DNA from: Rhizomys pruinosus
Taxonomy: Eukaryota > Chordata > Mammalia > Rodentia > Spalacidae
DNA: 64,000 nucleotides
Direction of reading: 5' to 3'
Assembly: GCA_009823505.1 (NCBI GenBank)
Contig: VZQC01006256.1
Location: 892,656-956,655, forward strand
In this document: positions 22,341-33,401 of the stretch, piece by piece
Numbering within the stretch: position 1 is the stretch's first letter
Layout: every line of letters starts with the position of its first letter
Notes under the pieces: generated by a model
What the model was told of the DNA's origin: nothing
Database searches by the model: none
What the model saw: the letters and a program-made list of their open reading frames with translations, nothing else
Translations under genes and position numbers: made by a program

Positions 22341-22510
22341 TTTTTTTTTTTTGCAACCTACCGAATACAGTTGACTATTGTACATATGCATATGGGTGAT
22401 ATTTTTAAAAGAGGAATTTTGGGTTTACAGGATTTTTCACCTTATGCCATGATTTAGGAACCTAAATCCCTGTGATTCTACTACATTTACAGTAGTGTAG
22501 GGCCTCGATT

Positions 22511-22850
22511 TTTATTTTATTGTCAGTTCCAGGGGAGTCCGACGCCCTCTTCTGACCTCCGCGGCATTGCACGTCACGGGTGCACAGACTTGCATGCAGA
22601 CAATACATTCATACACATACGGAAATAAAAAAAAAATTAAAAAAAAATTTCATGCGTATCAGTGTATTGCCTTCATGTGTCTAAAAGCACCTGTGTCATG
22701 GAATGCCCGTGGAGGTTCAAAGAGGGCATCAGATCCCCTGGAACTGGAATTAGAATAGTTGTTAGCCAACATGTGGGTACTAGGAATCAAACCTGGGTCC
22801 TCTGCAAGAGAAGCAAGTGCTGTTAATTAGTGAGCCATCTCTCCAGGCCT
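22511..22850 (-). repeat. B3 SINE (antisense) with a B2 nested in its tail
   Basis: The outer element begins with antisense tail atttttattttatt, is interrupted at about 22524, and resumes near 22651 as catgcgtatcagtgtattgc, gaggttcaaagagggcatca, gaactggaattagaatagtt, ending gtgagccatctctccaggcc. Flanking duplications are gggcctcgatt (22500-22510) and gggcctccatt (22851-22861). Confidence 0.8.
22524..22647 (+). repeat. 5'-truncated young B2 SINE
   Basis: It begins mid-element (cagttccaggggagtccgac) and continues cgccctcttctgacctccgc, attgcacgtcacgggtgcac to an A-rich tail. It is almost identical to the 3' half of the B2 at 19212-19455. The tRNA-derived head is missing. Confidence 0.88.
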
Positions 22851-22859
22851 GGGCCTCCA

Positions 22860-22995
22860 TTTTAAAAACTGTGTTTGGTACTTCATATACATTATCTTGT
22901 AACATATTTACTCCATCCTCATAAGACGAAAAGAATCATTTCTATTTTGTAAATGAGGAAAGAAGCACACAGTGGTCAATGCCTTGTCCAGATGT
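22860..22995 (-). repeat. MIR-type remnant
   Basis: 'acttcatatacattatcttg', 'tttctattttgtaaatgagg' and 'cagtggtcaatgccttgtcc' match the antisense MIR core. Confidence 0.55.
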
Positions 22996-23029
22996 CTAGA
23001 TTCACAATGACAGACATGGACTTTTAATT

Positions 23030-23172
23030 TAGTTTTAGTTTTGGTTTTGTGAGAAAGAGTGTGGACCAGGTTGCATTTGAATTTACTAGCTGCTCAAGCT
23101 AGCCTTGAGCTTGCAATCCTCCTGCCTCAGCCTCTGGGTACTAGGTCTGCAGGCCTGAGTTGCCATACCTGG
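23030..23172 (-). repeat. Old B1 (PB1-like)
   Basis: 'gttttgtgagaaagagtgtg', 'ctcaagctagccttgagctt', 'gcaatcctcctgcctcagcc', 'gaggcctgagttgccatacc'-like text: the antisense proto-B1 order, strongly diverged. Confidence 0.65.
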
Positions 23173-23194
23173 TAGAGGAATAAAGTTTAAAGTC

Positions 23195-23552
23195 AGATGT
23201 CTTTGTGGTTGAGGAGATGGCTTAGTTGGTAAAGTACTTGCCAGGCAAGCATGAAGATTTGATTTTGGATTCCCAGAACCCATGTGAAGCTGGGCATAGG
23301 GGACCATGTCTGCCTGTGACCACTAATGCTTCAGGTGCAGAGGCAGGCAGAGTCTTGAAATCAGTGAGCCCCAGATTTGTGAAAAACTCTCTCTCAAAAA
23401 TAAAGTGGAGAGTGAAAGAGGAAGACATCTTACATTGACCTCTGGTGTGTTGACCTCTCACCTTCACAAACATGTGCCACTGCATGCACACATGCACACG
23501 TGTACAAATATACACATATGCATATGCTATATGCACACACTTCACACACATA

Positions 23553-23590
<38 letters not shown>
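23195..23590 (+). repeat. B4/RSINE1-like SINE with CA tail
   Basis: Reads gttgaggagatggcttagtt, ggtaaagtacttgccaggca, cccagaacccatgtgaagct, cgcagaggcaggcag-like B1 half, aactctctctcaaaaataaa, ttacattgacctctggtgtg, ending in a CA tract. Confidence 0.78.
23554..23587. repeat. (AC)n microsatellite
   Basis: Pure CA tract at the tail of the B4-like SINE. Confidence 0.95.
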
Positions 23591-23591
<1 letters not shown>

Positions 23592-23909
23592 GCACCTGCT
23601 CACATTAGATTTTTCTCACTCTGAAGCTAGCATACTGTCTCCTTTCGTTATACCACCTGACCTTGCAGCTGCGAGTTCAGAATGGGACAGGTCCACCCGA
23701 GGCCAGCCAGTTCCCACCCGGTGCCAAGCCTCGGAGCACCTCCACTTAGCCCACACTCCCTCCCACACTAATGATATTTATTCTTGCCACCCTGGCAGGG
23801 TGTTCCACAATGTAATTACTGTCTAGAAACTTCTGAGGGTGGAAAACATGATGCTAAGTGTTTAATGGTTAAAGGATTCACGTCAAGTCCAGGGAAGGGG
23901 GGACTCAGG

Positions 23910-23972
23910 AGGGAAGGGGGAGTGTGGAGGGGAGGGGGAGTGTGGAGGGGAGGGGGGGTGTGGAGGGGAGGG
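23910..23972. repeat. G-rich tandem repeat
   Basis: Three units of about 20 bp (agtgtggaggggaggggg) occur in tandem. Each has G runs of four or more, so the + strand has G-quadruplex-compatible spacing. Confidence 0.85.
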
Positions 23973-24149
23973 GGACTCAGGGTGTTGTTGGAGCTGGGCA
24001 GGGTAGAGAAACTGGGGATTCAGACCAAAGAAGGTCTACTGTGTCATAGAAGGGCAGGGCAGAGGCAAAGGCTCTGGTGGTGTTTGCCCAGGCTGAACCT
24101 AGTCATTGTCACCCCTCGAGTCCTTCTGGAGGCAGACCCTTGTTTTTCC

Positions 24150-24345
24150 CATTCTATTATAATATACAAATACAATGACCTCTTTATTGTGCCCTCAATG
24201 AGTGACAGGAGCCTAGACGACCATCTTCTCATAGGATTTTGTCTCCATTTACTATCTGAGGCTTCAGAGAGGCTATATAACTTGTTCAAGTGTGCACAGC
24301 TATGGAAGTCATGTCAGAACCAGCTCTGTTTGGCTTTTCAGCCTG
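24150..24345 (-). repeat. MIR-type remnant
   Basis: 'gattttgtctccatttacta', 'tctgaggcttcagagaggct' and 'ataacttgttcaagtgtgca' match the antisense MIR core. The open frame across 23784-24362 is therefore partly repeat-derived. Confidence 0.6.
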
Positions 24346-24359
24346 GGTTCTTTTTAAAA

Positions 24360-24583
24360 TAATTTATTAATTTAATTTTTTTGTGTTTGAGTGTATTACC
24401 TACATGTGTGTAAGTGCACTCGTGTTATGCAATGCCCATGGAGGTCAGAAGAGGGCATTGGATTCCCCAGGAACTAGAGTTACAGACAATTGTTAGCTGC
24501 CACGTGGGTCCTGGGAAATGAATCCAGGTTCTCTGCAAGAACAGCCAGTGCTCTTAACCACTGGGCCATCTCTCCAGCCCCCC
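24360..24583 (-). repeat. B3-type SINE
   Basis: Antisense: ttgtgtttgagtgtattacc, atgcaatgcccatggaggtc, aggaactagagttacagaca, gctcttaaccactgggccat, ctctccagcccc. Confidence 0.88.
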
Positions 24584-25537
24584 AGCCTGTGCTCTTAAAC
24601 CTAAAGCAATCACCTCCCTCTTTTGAATGAAATCTGGAATAACCAAGGCAGGCCTACGTAGAGAAATAACAAAATGACCTTGAGAGTGGCAGCCTTGTGT
24701 TTATAACTTTTAATCTGTTTGAATCATGGTACCCACTTTACTAGAGTAGGATTGTGGGCCTACACAGAAAGTGTTAAGAGCTCACCACTTAGTGGGACTC
24801 TGGATTGTAAGTCTCAGGAAGCTCCATGCAAATAAAGGAGTGGGCAGGGAATAGCCCTCAGCCTCAGGGTGTGTGGGTGGACTCAGGAGAGAAGGGTGGG
24901 CATTTAATGGCTGCATACTGGTGGGTGTGGGGGGGCACGCCTGTGATGCTGACGACTAGAGACTAGATGTGATAATGGGCCATTTCTCTAATTGGCAGTA
25001 ATGACACCACTTGGCTTGAGCATTCTCCTGCTTTCTCTCCTGTCGCACCTTTTTTTTTTTTGTCACACCTTTTTGAATCTGGGCTCCGAATGGCGACACC
25101 TGACTGGCCGATAGATATCCCAGCATGTGGCAGCAACACTGGTTCACCCTGGAAGCTGGAACAGAGGGTGTGCCTAGGTTTTGGGTCCTTCTAGATTCAG
25201 ACTGCAGTTCTGCTCTGCCTTGCCTTAGATATCAAGAAGGCTTCCTTCCAAAATGGAGCTTTTTTTTTTTTTTTTCTGAGAGCAGGGGCCTCCCCTGACC
25301 CAGATAATGGTCTGGACTAGAAATCACCCCTCACCGGGGTTTGTCGTGGCTTCCAGAGGGCCAGCAGCTGACTATTGGCCAAGTCACAGCACAGAAGACT
25401 ATACGGGACACAACCTATGGCGACAGAGATTGACAGAGCCACAGGAGGGGGAGGCGTAGAGTCAGACGGTGCAAACCAGGGAGGAGAGGAGAAAGGAAAG
25501 TGAAGGGAAAAAGACAGGGAGAGAGAGGAGTCGGGGG
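24584..25537. other. Unassigned stretch with T runs
   Basis: T runs occur near 25050 and 25260. No repeat family or gene recognised. Confidence 0.4.
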
Positions 25538-25817
25538 ACTATGGGCTGGGGAGCCGGCAAGGTGGTAAGTTCCTGCTGCACAAGCATGGCACCCTGAGTT
25601 GGGATCCCCAAAACCCATTTAAAAAGCTGGCCAGTGGTAGCAAGCATTCTAACTCCAATGCTGGGGCAGATCTCCGGAGTTCATTGGCCAGCCAGCCTAG
25701 CTGAGTGGCTGAGATCCCAATTGGGTGAAAGACCCTGTCTCAAACAACAGGGTGAAGGGTAACAGGGGAGACACCTGCTATCATGCACGTGCAGGCACCC
25801 AACAAGTGTGTACACAT

Positions 25818-25850
<33 letters not shown>
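25538..25850 (+). repeat. B4/RSINE1-like SINE with CA tail
   Basis: gctggggagccggcaaggtg, gttcctgctgcacaagcatg, gggatccccaaaacccattt, aaaaagctggccagtggtag, cagccagcctagctgagtgg, aagaccctgtctcaaacaac, then a CA tract. This is the clearest B4-type layout in the window. Confidence 0.82.
25819..25849. repeat. (CA)n microsatellite
   Basis: Pure CA tract, the tail of the B4-like SINE. Confidence 0.95.
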
Positions 25851-25851
<1 letters not shown>

Positions 25852-26384
25852 AGGACAGAAGTAGCACAGGCTGAGGTGCAGCTCCTCACACAGCCCCCTC
25901 CCCACTCCCTGCCCCTGTCTTTACTTCAGGACTCAGCACAAGGGCAGCCACAAAGAAGAGGAACCAGGTGTGCGCTATTCACTTAATGTAATCACTTGAG
26001 TCTCTCTGAGACATAACCTCGGCTGTAAGTGGGGACGCTTCTTTCTTAGTTGGTCAGTGCAGCTGGCCCAAGTTGTGGGCAGGCAGTTCCTTGGACACTC
26101 TGGAGGACCTCAGATGAAAGCTGGGGCTGCCCATTACAGAGTGAGGCATACAAGGCTACAGCAGGGCTCTGTTACACTGTGTGCACCTGTCCAGCAGCAA
26201 AGCCTGCCAATACCTAGGACCTGGCACTAGCTGAGGCTGGTGGACATGGCGAGACTTCCTGAGTTCCCCTGAGTGCCCCTGAGGGGCAATGGGTGGAGAA
26301 AGGAGCATGGTACCGGACGCAACTCGGTGGGAGAAAGCACGTGGGTGAGGTGACCATTTCCTGAGCCCCTTGCCAAAGACTGGT
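25851..26384. other. Unassigned non-coding stretch
   Basis: Nothing recognised. Confidence 0.4.
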
Positions 26385-26457
26385 ATGCCTTGATTCATAG
26401 CAGTAGCTTTTATCATTCTCATTTTACAGATGAGGAAACTGCGGCCCAGTCACAATG
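26385..26457 (-). repeat. MIR/L2-like fragment
   Basis: 'atcattctcattttacagat' and 'gaggaaactgcggcccagtc' are the most conserved MIR/L2 core text in antisense. Confidence 0.6.
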
Positions 26458-27018
26458 ATGTGTAAAGGTGAGACAGGTAGATGTGTGGTCATATGGTATG
26501 TAAGGGTGAGACAGGTAGACGTGTGGAGATATGTGTGTATGGGTGAGACAGGTAGATGTGTGGTCATATGATATGTATGGGTGAGACAGGTAGACATGTG
26601 GTCATATGTTATGTAAGTGTGAGACAGGTAGACATGTGGTCATATGGTATGTAAGGGTGAGACAGGTAGACATGTAGTCATATGGTGTGTATGGTGAGAC
26701 AGGTAGACATGTGGTCATATGGTATGTAAGGGTGAGACAGGTAGACGTGTGGAGATATGGTGTGTATGGGTGAGATAGGTACACGTGTGGTCATATGGTG
26801 TGTATGGGTGAGACAGATAGACATGTGGTCATATGGTGTGTATGGTGAGACAGGTAGACATGTGGTCATATGGTGTATATGGTGAGACCTGTAGATGTGT
26901 GGTCATATGGTGTGTATGGTGATATAGGTAGACACGTGGTCATATGATGTATATGGTGAGACCTGTAGATGTGTGGTCATATGGTGTGTATGGTGAGACA
27001 GGTAGACGTGTGGTCATA
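26458..27018. repeat. Minisatellite, period about 37 bp
   Basis: About 15 head-to-tail units follow the pattern ggtgagacaggtagac / gtgtggtcatatggt / gtgtat. Unit starts at 26467, 26505 and 26542 give periods of 38 and 37; other units are shorter by one or two bases. Variation is mainly in gtaga[c/t][a/g]tgtgg and in the last 8 bases. Antisense frames across it give repetitive Thr/Pro/Tyr peptides, which I read as by-products. Confidence 0.93.
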
Positions 27019-28519
27019 TGGGTGCCTTTTTCAGACACATCATCATGGAAATGTTTTCTCTTTCCTAGGGACCCAGCACCCAAATCTATCAGCCTAGACC
27101 ATAGCCCAGAGGACTCAGGTCTTCTGGGTGTCACAGGTAGACTGGGGGGAGAGGCACAGATGGAGGGACTGGATATCTTTGCCTGATCTGTATCCCTGAG
27201 GGCAGCTGACATGAAGCCTCTGTACTTCCGTCCACCTCATGCTTCTCACTGTCCTCTGACCAGGGCTGACCACCAGGCAGACACAAGGCCCTTGGGACCA
27301 CGTGCATGGCCCAGCCCCTCCAGGGCCTCTGACTTTCCAGTGATGGGAGGAAGCAAAGGGGGACTGAAAGACTGTCTTCCAGAATTAAACCTGGACCCCC
27401 CGGGTGAAGCCAGCCTGAGAGAGAGAAAGAGAGAGAGACTGGGGGAAAGGAAGGGGAAGAAGCAGGAGGAGGTGGAAGAGAAGGACCCCAAAGCCTCTGA
27501 TCTTGGGAAGTTCACAGGGGAGAGAAGGAACATTCGGATGTGTAAGGACACGCAGCTACAGAAATCTAAACTGTACTCTGGGCACAGGGGAAAGGCTGCC
27601 TAGGAAGCAGGAGGACAGAGACGATGTATGTGGCCCAAGTGAGAGGTAGAGGCTGTGCTGGGCGCCATTAGGACCCTGGGTTGATTCTCAGCGTCTGCTT
27701 TTGCCCTCCTCCCTCAGCTTCAGAAGACTCAGGTCTTTTATTAACTTACTCAAATCATTTGGTACCTCCTTCTGGAAGTTGGGTATGGTGGTAGACACTG
27801 GAGACCGTCTCTAACAGGCAGCTGTGACCTTGAACTTGAGAACAGTACAGTAGAACAGGGGAGACTCAAACACTGACAAGTGCCTTAAAGAAAGTAAAGC
27901 AGGATTATAACACAGAGACACAGGGAGTCCGAGGGTGGGGATTAGGAGGTGGGATAGCAAATGTGACTGTGGGGCTGGGTGGAGGTGATTGAACTTTGAA
28001 AGGAGAGTTGAGTGGCAGGACCAGCCTTGCCTGAACTTCCTGGAGGGTACTTCAGGGGCAGGGAACAGCAAGTGCAAAGGGCCTGAGGCAGGAAAAAGCT
28101 TGGGGTGTTCAAAGATGGGGAGAAGGCTGTGGGTCCCTCAGTTGTTTATAGTCCTGTGGCCCAGAAGGACAGGACATTTGCACCAGAAGCCGCCTGCCTT
28201 TGGAGGTCCTCTGACAGTGGACGCGGCCCCTGCCCTGCTCCTGGCCGCCTCTTGTTTCCCAACTTCTGCTTCTTCCTACGCCTTTCTCCTGCATCTCCCT
28301 TCACCACTGCATTCCCAGCATGCTCCACGACTGAGTGCAAGGAGCCAAAGGCTTCTTTCTGTCTTTCTGGACATAAATTCTTACTCAACCTTGAGGTCAA
28401 ATCTTTTTCCAGACAGAAGTCTGTCTGCCTCTGATGTGGTGTGCCAAGGGCCATGGCACCTCTTTGGCCCAAGCTCACACTCACAGATTGGGAAATGTTA
28501 AATTGGGGTTGGATAAAGT

Positions 28520-28521
<2 letters not shown>
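27019..28521. other. Unassigned stretch with GA-rich patch
   Basis: A GA-rich patch lies at 27415-27500. Text near 28060 (cagcaagtgcaaagggcctg, aggcaggaaaaagcttgggg) resembles a common ancient mammalian interspersed repeat whose family I cannot name with certainty. The 170-codon frame at 27989-28501 crosses it and has no domain. Confidence 0.45.

Positions 28522-28565
<44 letters not shown>
28522..28565. repeat. (CT)n microsatellite
   Basis: CT tract of about 44 bp, followed by interrupted CT units to 28580. Confidence 0.95.
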
Positions 28566-28575
<10 letters not shown>

Positions 28576-28692
28576 GTCCCATTCATCAATAGCTGTTAAT
28601 ATAACCATAGATAGAAGTAAGAACAACAAGATGACAGTTAGCAAGGGGAAGTTATCCAGGAATTATTGTCTTTTATTTTTCATTTGGGGAGT

Positions 28693-28755
28693 TGAATTCA
28701 GGGCTTTACATATGCCAAGTGCATTCTCTACTACTAAGCTGCATCCCCAGCCCAG
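28693..28755 (-). repeat. ID-like SINE fragment
   Basis: 'ttgaattcagggctttacat', 'atgccaagtgcattctctac' and 'taagctgcatccccagccc' are antisense to the ID core (ctggggatgtagct ... aggccctgggttc). Only the tRNA-like domain is present. Confidence 0.6.
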
Positions 28756-29289
28756 CAAGGGATGCTTCTTGGGAGGATAACTAATGGGGTCATATGGCTG
28801 AGGTGAGGTTTTTTTTTTTTCTTAAGGAGGAATTCATATAGAGATTAGCTTAGCTAGTGGAAGGTCTCTTGAAACAAACCAGGTTCTAGAATCTGCCCTT
28901 GGTGAGAGGGAGCATGGGGTATTTTTGGAATAGTAACAAGTAATCACAGACTTAGAGGTGTTAGTAAAGGGGAGCGGGTGTGTAATAATCTGCCTGGGAG
29001 TCCTCAAGACTGAGGGGCCTTTGAATTACTTTGTGCTCCACGAAGTCCCTTACTAGTGTTCCAAGGAAAATTATGGCAGGGGAGGAATGAAGATGGAAGG
29101 GCTGGTTAGCTGAGTATTTCTTGGTGAAAGGGACTAGGGACTTGGGATTCCCTGAACAAGGGTAGTGGCACTCTCAAGAGGTCTTTTGAAAGTTCTGTGG
29201 CTTTGCGAACCCATGTGCTGTGTATGGCAGGCAGCCCTGAGGGAAGGAGGGCAGGGAGGTGGGGGGGGGGCAGCTCCGAACCTGTTGAA
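28756..29289. other. Unassigned stretch
   Basis: No gene or repeat recognised. A G run lies near 29258-29270. Confidence 0.4.
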
Positions 29290-29460
29290 CTTGGAACCAC
29301 AACCTTATAACAAGGAGTCAGACCTTAACACCTTTAACCTTCCATTTCTTCATCTGTAAAGGGGATACAGTACCTGCCTATCAGGATGACTGTTAGAAGT
29401 AAGCACACGGTGCTCAGCGCAGCGATTGGCACAGGTGAGCTGTTTCGGTATTTGTTAAGT
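29290..29460 (+). repeat. MIR-type remnant
   Basis: 'ccatttcttcatctgtaaag', 'gggatacagtacctgcctat', 'gactgttagaagtaagcaca' and 'cagcgattggcacaggtgag' follow the sense MIR order. Confidence 0.65.
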
Positions 29461-29904
29461 CCATTCCAAGGGCTGCTTTCAATAAACACAGGGTCATGAC
29501 AGGTCTGATGCTGAGGGGAACACCTAGCTGAAGGTGGAGACGAGACGTCAGATTTATTTTCCTAGTCGTTGCTCCTACCCACAGGGTATATATTAGTAGG
29601 GTTAATGTGGGAGCATTTCAGAAGAATCACCTTCCCTAGAAGCTTCAAATACATTGGAGGAACTTGCTCACATTCAGATAATTAAGCCAATTGGAAACCC
29701 AGCCATCCCCTCTCACCAGAGCTGCCCTGGGGAACAGTTGTTGCTAACACTTGAGCATTTGCCTTCAGCTACAATATGTGTTCTGGAGCAGTAGAGCTGC
29801 CATCACTTGCTAGTGCGTTTCACTCTCCCTTAGACTGGATTTCCTTTCCTTTAGCCCATGTTAACAGAGTGTCTGGAATCATTGTATTTTGGCTCATTTT
29901 GTCT
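29461..29904. other. Unassigned stretch
   Basis: Nothing recognised. Confidence 0.4.
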
Positions 29905-30060
29905 ACTTTATTTATTTATTCTTTGAGCTAGGGTCTTATTTTGTGATCCAGGATGGCTGGGAACACACTATGTAGACCAAGCTGGCTTAGACTCAGGGCA
30001 GTCCTCCTGCCTCAGCATCCTGAGTCAGCACTCAGGATTACAGGTGTGAATGACCACCTC
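29905..30060 (-). repeat. B1/PB1-type SINE
   Basis: Antisense: gagctagggtcttattttgt, aggatggctgggaacacact, gaccaagctggcttagactc, gcactcaggattacaggtgt. An old, diverged copy. Confidence 0.75.
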
Positions 30061-30734
30061 TATGTCCCAAGTGGCAAGGCACCCTGAAATGAGCTGATAG
30101 CTCACATGGAATCTCATGCTTGCCTGGTCCAGGATATAATTAAGGTGACAGACTTGTGATTTCTTCTAAGATGGCCTTGCCTTCTATACTCCTGACATCC
30201 AAATAGTCTACCTGAACTAAAAGAATTAAGGCAGTGGAATGAGAGGAAGAGATCTACTGGGGAGGGTAGCCAGGCTGCAACCTGACCATATCACCTACAC
30301 GTTCCCATGGGCAATGATGCCCCAAGCCTAGTGCCTTACTTCACAGGGCATCTTATTGGACTCGGTGGATTCCTGCTGGTCTCCATTGTCTTTTTGTTTA
30401 GCTCCATTCACTTATGAACAGGGTTTGGGGAAGGTGGGTGGCAGTGGTGACTGAAATGCCGCCTCTCCCTTGAACTCATGGGTCATCTTGACTTTCTTCC
30501 AGATAAAGTAGTCCTAATACAGGTGTCTCCTTGGCTCACATAAGTCACTTGACCAAAGCTCAGTGATTTGGGTGAGGGGGCTCTGAGAGTTCTTGAACTG
30601 TCCATCCTAACAGTTAGATGTATTGTTTCACAGATGTGTGACTTCAGGTCTGTCCCTTCATACGATGGTGGTGATAAAGATGATGGTAGTAGCGTTAACA
30701 CTATTATTCCCCCACACAGCATTATAGCCAGTGC

Positions 30735-30855
30735 TTGCTAAGTGTCAGGAACTTAGTTAAAGCATTATTTAATGATTTAATCTTCACAGTAATTGTGCTG
30801 GTTTGGTAGCCCCTCTGCCTCACGGATAAAGAAGCTGAGGCTCAGGAAGGTGAAG
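30735..30855 (-). repeat. MIR-type remnant (copy 1)
   Basis: 'cttgctaagtgtcaggaact', 'taatcttcacagtaattgtg' and 'ggataaagaagctgaggctc' are antisense MIR. The same element appears at about 34543-34667. Confidence 0.65.
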
Positions 30856-30861
30856 GACACT

Positions 30862-31430
30862 GTGCTGGAGAACTTTAGTGTCAGCTTGACACACCCGGGT
30901 TGAGGGAGCCTCAATTGGGGAATTTCCTCCATTAGTCTGGCCTGTGACCACATCTGTGGGGTATTTTTTGATTGAGTGATGTGGAATGACCCAGCCCACT
31001 CTGGGTGGTTCCACCCTGGGTAGGTTGTTGTGTATTTTTTTTTTTTTTTTGGTCTTTTCGAGACAGGGTCTCCCTGTAGCACCAGCTGTCCTGGAACTCA
31101 CTTTGTAGACCAGGCTGGCCTTGAACCCACAAAGAATCCACCTGCCTCTACCTCCCAAGTGCTAGGATCAAAGGCGTGTGCCACCACGCCCAGCAAGTTG
31201 TTGTGTATTTTATAAGAAAGTAGGGTAAGCATGGGCCAGGGGAGCAAGCCAGTAAGCAGTGTTCCTCCATGGCTTGTGCTTCAGCTCCTGCCTCCAGGAG
31301 TTCCTGTCTTGGGTTCTCTCAGTGATGAACTGTGTGACCTGGGAGATGTAAGATGAATAAACCCTCTCCTCCCAAGTTGGTATTGGTCAGAGCATTTTGT
31401 CACAGCAATGGAGAAGCAAATTAGAATAGG
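30862..31430 (+). repeat. URR1-like hAT remnant split by a B1 (copy 1)
   Basis: Left: gtgtcagcttgacacacccg, ggcctgtgaccacatctgtg, acccagcccactctgggtgg. Right, after the B1: gggtaagcatgggccagggg, agtgatgaactgtgtgacct, aataaaccctctcctcccaa, tcagagcattttgtcacagc. The B1 insertion duplicated gttgttgtgtatttt (31024-31038 and about 31197-31211). Confidence 0.65.
31039..31193 (-). repeat. B1 SINE (copy 1)
   Basis: Antisense B1: ggtcttttcgagacagggtc, caccagctgtcctggaactc, accaggctggccttgaaccc, caagtgctaggatcaaaggc, gtgccaccacgcccagc. Flanked by the gttgttgtgtatttt duplication. Confidence 0.93.
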
Positions 31431-32359
31431 CATCTAGTGGCTGAGATGTTTCTGGAAGTCAGAGAGGTGTGGCTGGGATCTCTCCACCATGACCATGTGA
31501 TGTTTGGCTAAAGCAGCATCACAGTGGTTCTTGGACTTGTTGAAATGTGAGCCGCATTCATCGAAGGGCCGTGTGAGGAGCTGTGCAGAAGTGAGGCAGA
31601 AACATGAGGCTGGCATTTGTCTTCATCCACACAGGGGTTTGGCACTTTCCAAGTTCCTTTGGCAAGCAGCACTCTGGCCTGGCCAAAACCTGGGCTTCTG
31701 GCACACTAGCACTGGTCAGGCCAGGCCTCCCAGCCTCCTGCTGTGCAAATCAGAGTCTTGGCCCAGTGTGGCCTTTCCTGCTGTTTCTGCCCTTGAGCCC
31801 CAAGGACAGAAGAATCAGGATCTCTATGACCAGGCTTCCTGGAGTGCTGTCAGAACGACAGCCCCCTGGGTGCCAGGAAACCCAAGCCTGGACACAGTGG
31901 CGGCAGAGCCCATCCTTGGGTGAGGAGCTGTCGGGAAGGGGCCCAGAGTGGAGAGGAACTTGGCCCTACCAGGAGCCAGTGGAGAGGCTGCCAGCCTCAT
32001 TTCTTAAGATGCTGGTTGAGAGGAGAAGCAGGTTTCAGAATGAAAGAGGTTGGAACTGACCTGGTTAATTCATCATTTTTCTTGCAAATGTCTCCTAACG
32101 CCTCACTTCTGGGACGAGGAACAACAGAGCAGCACAGCCAGCTCCTGCTGGTGTGGCTTTTGGCTTTGGCCTAGGGTTTGGGGGACTAGTGCCCTCCAGG
32201 TGGCTTGGAAGAACCCTGTGGGCGGCATCCCTGCAGGTGCCAGGATTCAAACTTCAAGATGACAGCCCCCTCCCTGCCTTACTCCTCATGACTTTAGAGC
32301 CTAAGCTTAGTGAGCCAACCAACCAAGAGTGAGATACCCACGGAAGTCCTGCCCTCCTT
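31431..32359. other. Unassigned stretch within duplication copy 1
   Basis: No repeat family recognised. Overlapping open frames of 139 and 151 codons occur here (31504-31923, 31604-32059), but in three different frames and without domains. Confidence 0.45.
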
Positions 32360-32815
32360 TCTTTCCCAGTTTGGATCTTGAATACCTCCCTCAAACACAG
32401 TTTAAAGCCTTTGTCCCAGGGTTGGTGCCACTTGGAGGACTTGGACGTTTTTAGAGGCGGAGCCTATTGAGAGGGTTTCAGGTCTTTGAGGGTGTGACTT
32501 CAAAGGGATTATGAGACTGCTGTCACTTCCTCTTCCTCTCTCTTGTTCTGGGCGGTGGGGGGGTGGTGGTGGTGGTGGTGGTGTCTGCAGGTATTCCTGG
32601 GATGCACCATCTCTGCCGCAATGGACTACTTGCCCAGCCCCCAGCCAGTGGGGCCAACCAACCTGTTCTCCTTATCTGTTGATTTTCTCAAAGGAATCAC
32701 TTCTTCCTTGTCCACCTCTTTTCTTTCCTTCTCTTCGCCTGCCTTTCTTTCCTCTTTTTCTTCCTTCCAAGTATTTGTTATGGTGACACTATGCAATGTC
32801 TTAAGGGAACAATAA
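32360..32815 (+). repeat. LTR-like remnant with GGT tract (copy 1)
   Basis: 'tttggatcttgaatacctcc', 'cccagggttggtgccacttg', 'ggcggagcctattgagaggg', 'caggtctttgagggtgtgac' and 'ccaagtatttgttatggtga' follow the order of an old mammalian LTR-type repeat, which I place tentatively among MaLRs. A (GGT)n tract lies at 32564-32582. Confidence 0.45.
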
Positions 32816-33401
32816 AAAAAAAATACAGCAGGTCTGTAAGCTAATTAATCAACTAATTACCATTTTTGACTGAAGGAAACTGTTTCCGTCCCAGTACCTG
32901 GGGGTGGGGGGGGGGAGGTGTCCTGAAAATGAGAGGGAGTTAAGTAAGATAAATCTGATTGTAGAGGGGCAATAGCAAGGAATATTCCAGAGAGAAGAAG
33001 AGCATATGCAAAAGCCCTGGGGCCAAAAAAGATCCTGCTGCTCAGGAAGTTGAGGTCCAGGAAGCCCCTGAAATATTTTAAGCAAAGGAGGGGACACAGT
33101 CATATCTGAATTTGGAAGATATTTTGCTTCCTAATAACTGCTCAGAGTAAATCTTGCAAGAAGGGACCGGTGACTTATTCTTTGGAAGTCAATTCCTGTT
33201 GCTAGGCCTCAGTTTCCCCATCTTGACAGTTTGGATACAGATGGATACTTTTCAGTGACTTTGAGTATTCTTTACTTTCTGTGCTGTCTTTCAACTGGAC
33301 ACTTAGACCCAAGGAGAAGGAATTCTGTGTGTATTTCAGCCTTCCTCTTGAGCATTTATTTTATTAGAGCAATTAGGAAGTACACGTGGTCTCCTATCTG
33401 T
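32816..33401. other. Unassigned stretch within duplication copy 1
   Basis: The text at 32980-33100 (gcatatgcaaaagccctggg, gaggggacacagtcatatct) resembles the same unnamed ancient repeat seen near 28060 and 49300. Nothing else recognised. Confidence 0.4.

Noticed and set aside
23784..24362. 192-codon frame
   Set aside because: Contains a Gly/Arg-rich stretch from the G-rich tandem repeat and ends in a MIR remnant. No recognisable domain or splice context.
26458..27018. CRISPR-like regularly spaced repeats
   Set aside because: The units are head-to-tail with no unique spacers. In a rodent nuclear context this is a minisatellite.
27989..28589. 170-codon sense and 147-codon antisense frames on overlapping DNA
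   Set aside because: Both are low in information: the antisense one begins in the CT repeat (Arg-Glu run) and the sense one crosses an ancient repeat. Neither shows a domain.
31504..32262. Several overlapping frames of 70-151 codons, repeated identically at 35256-36084
   Set aside because: They occupy all three frames over the same DNA, have no domain, and occur twice only because the segment is represented twice.
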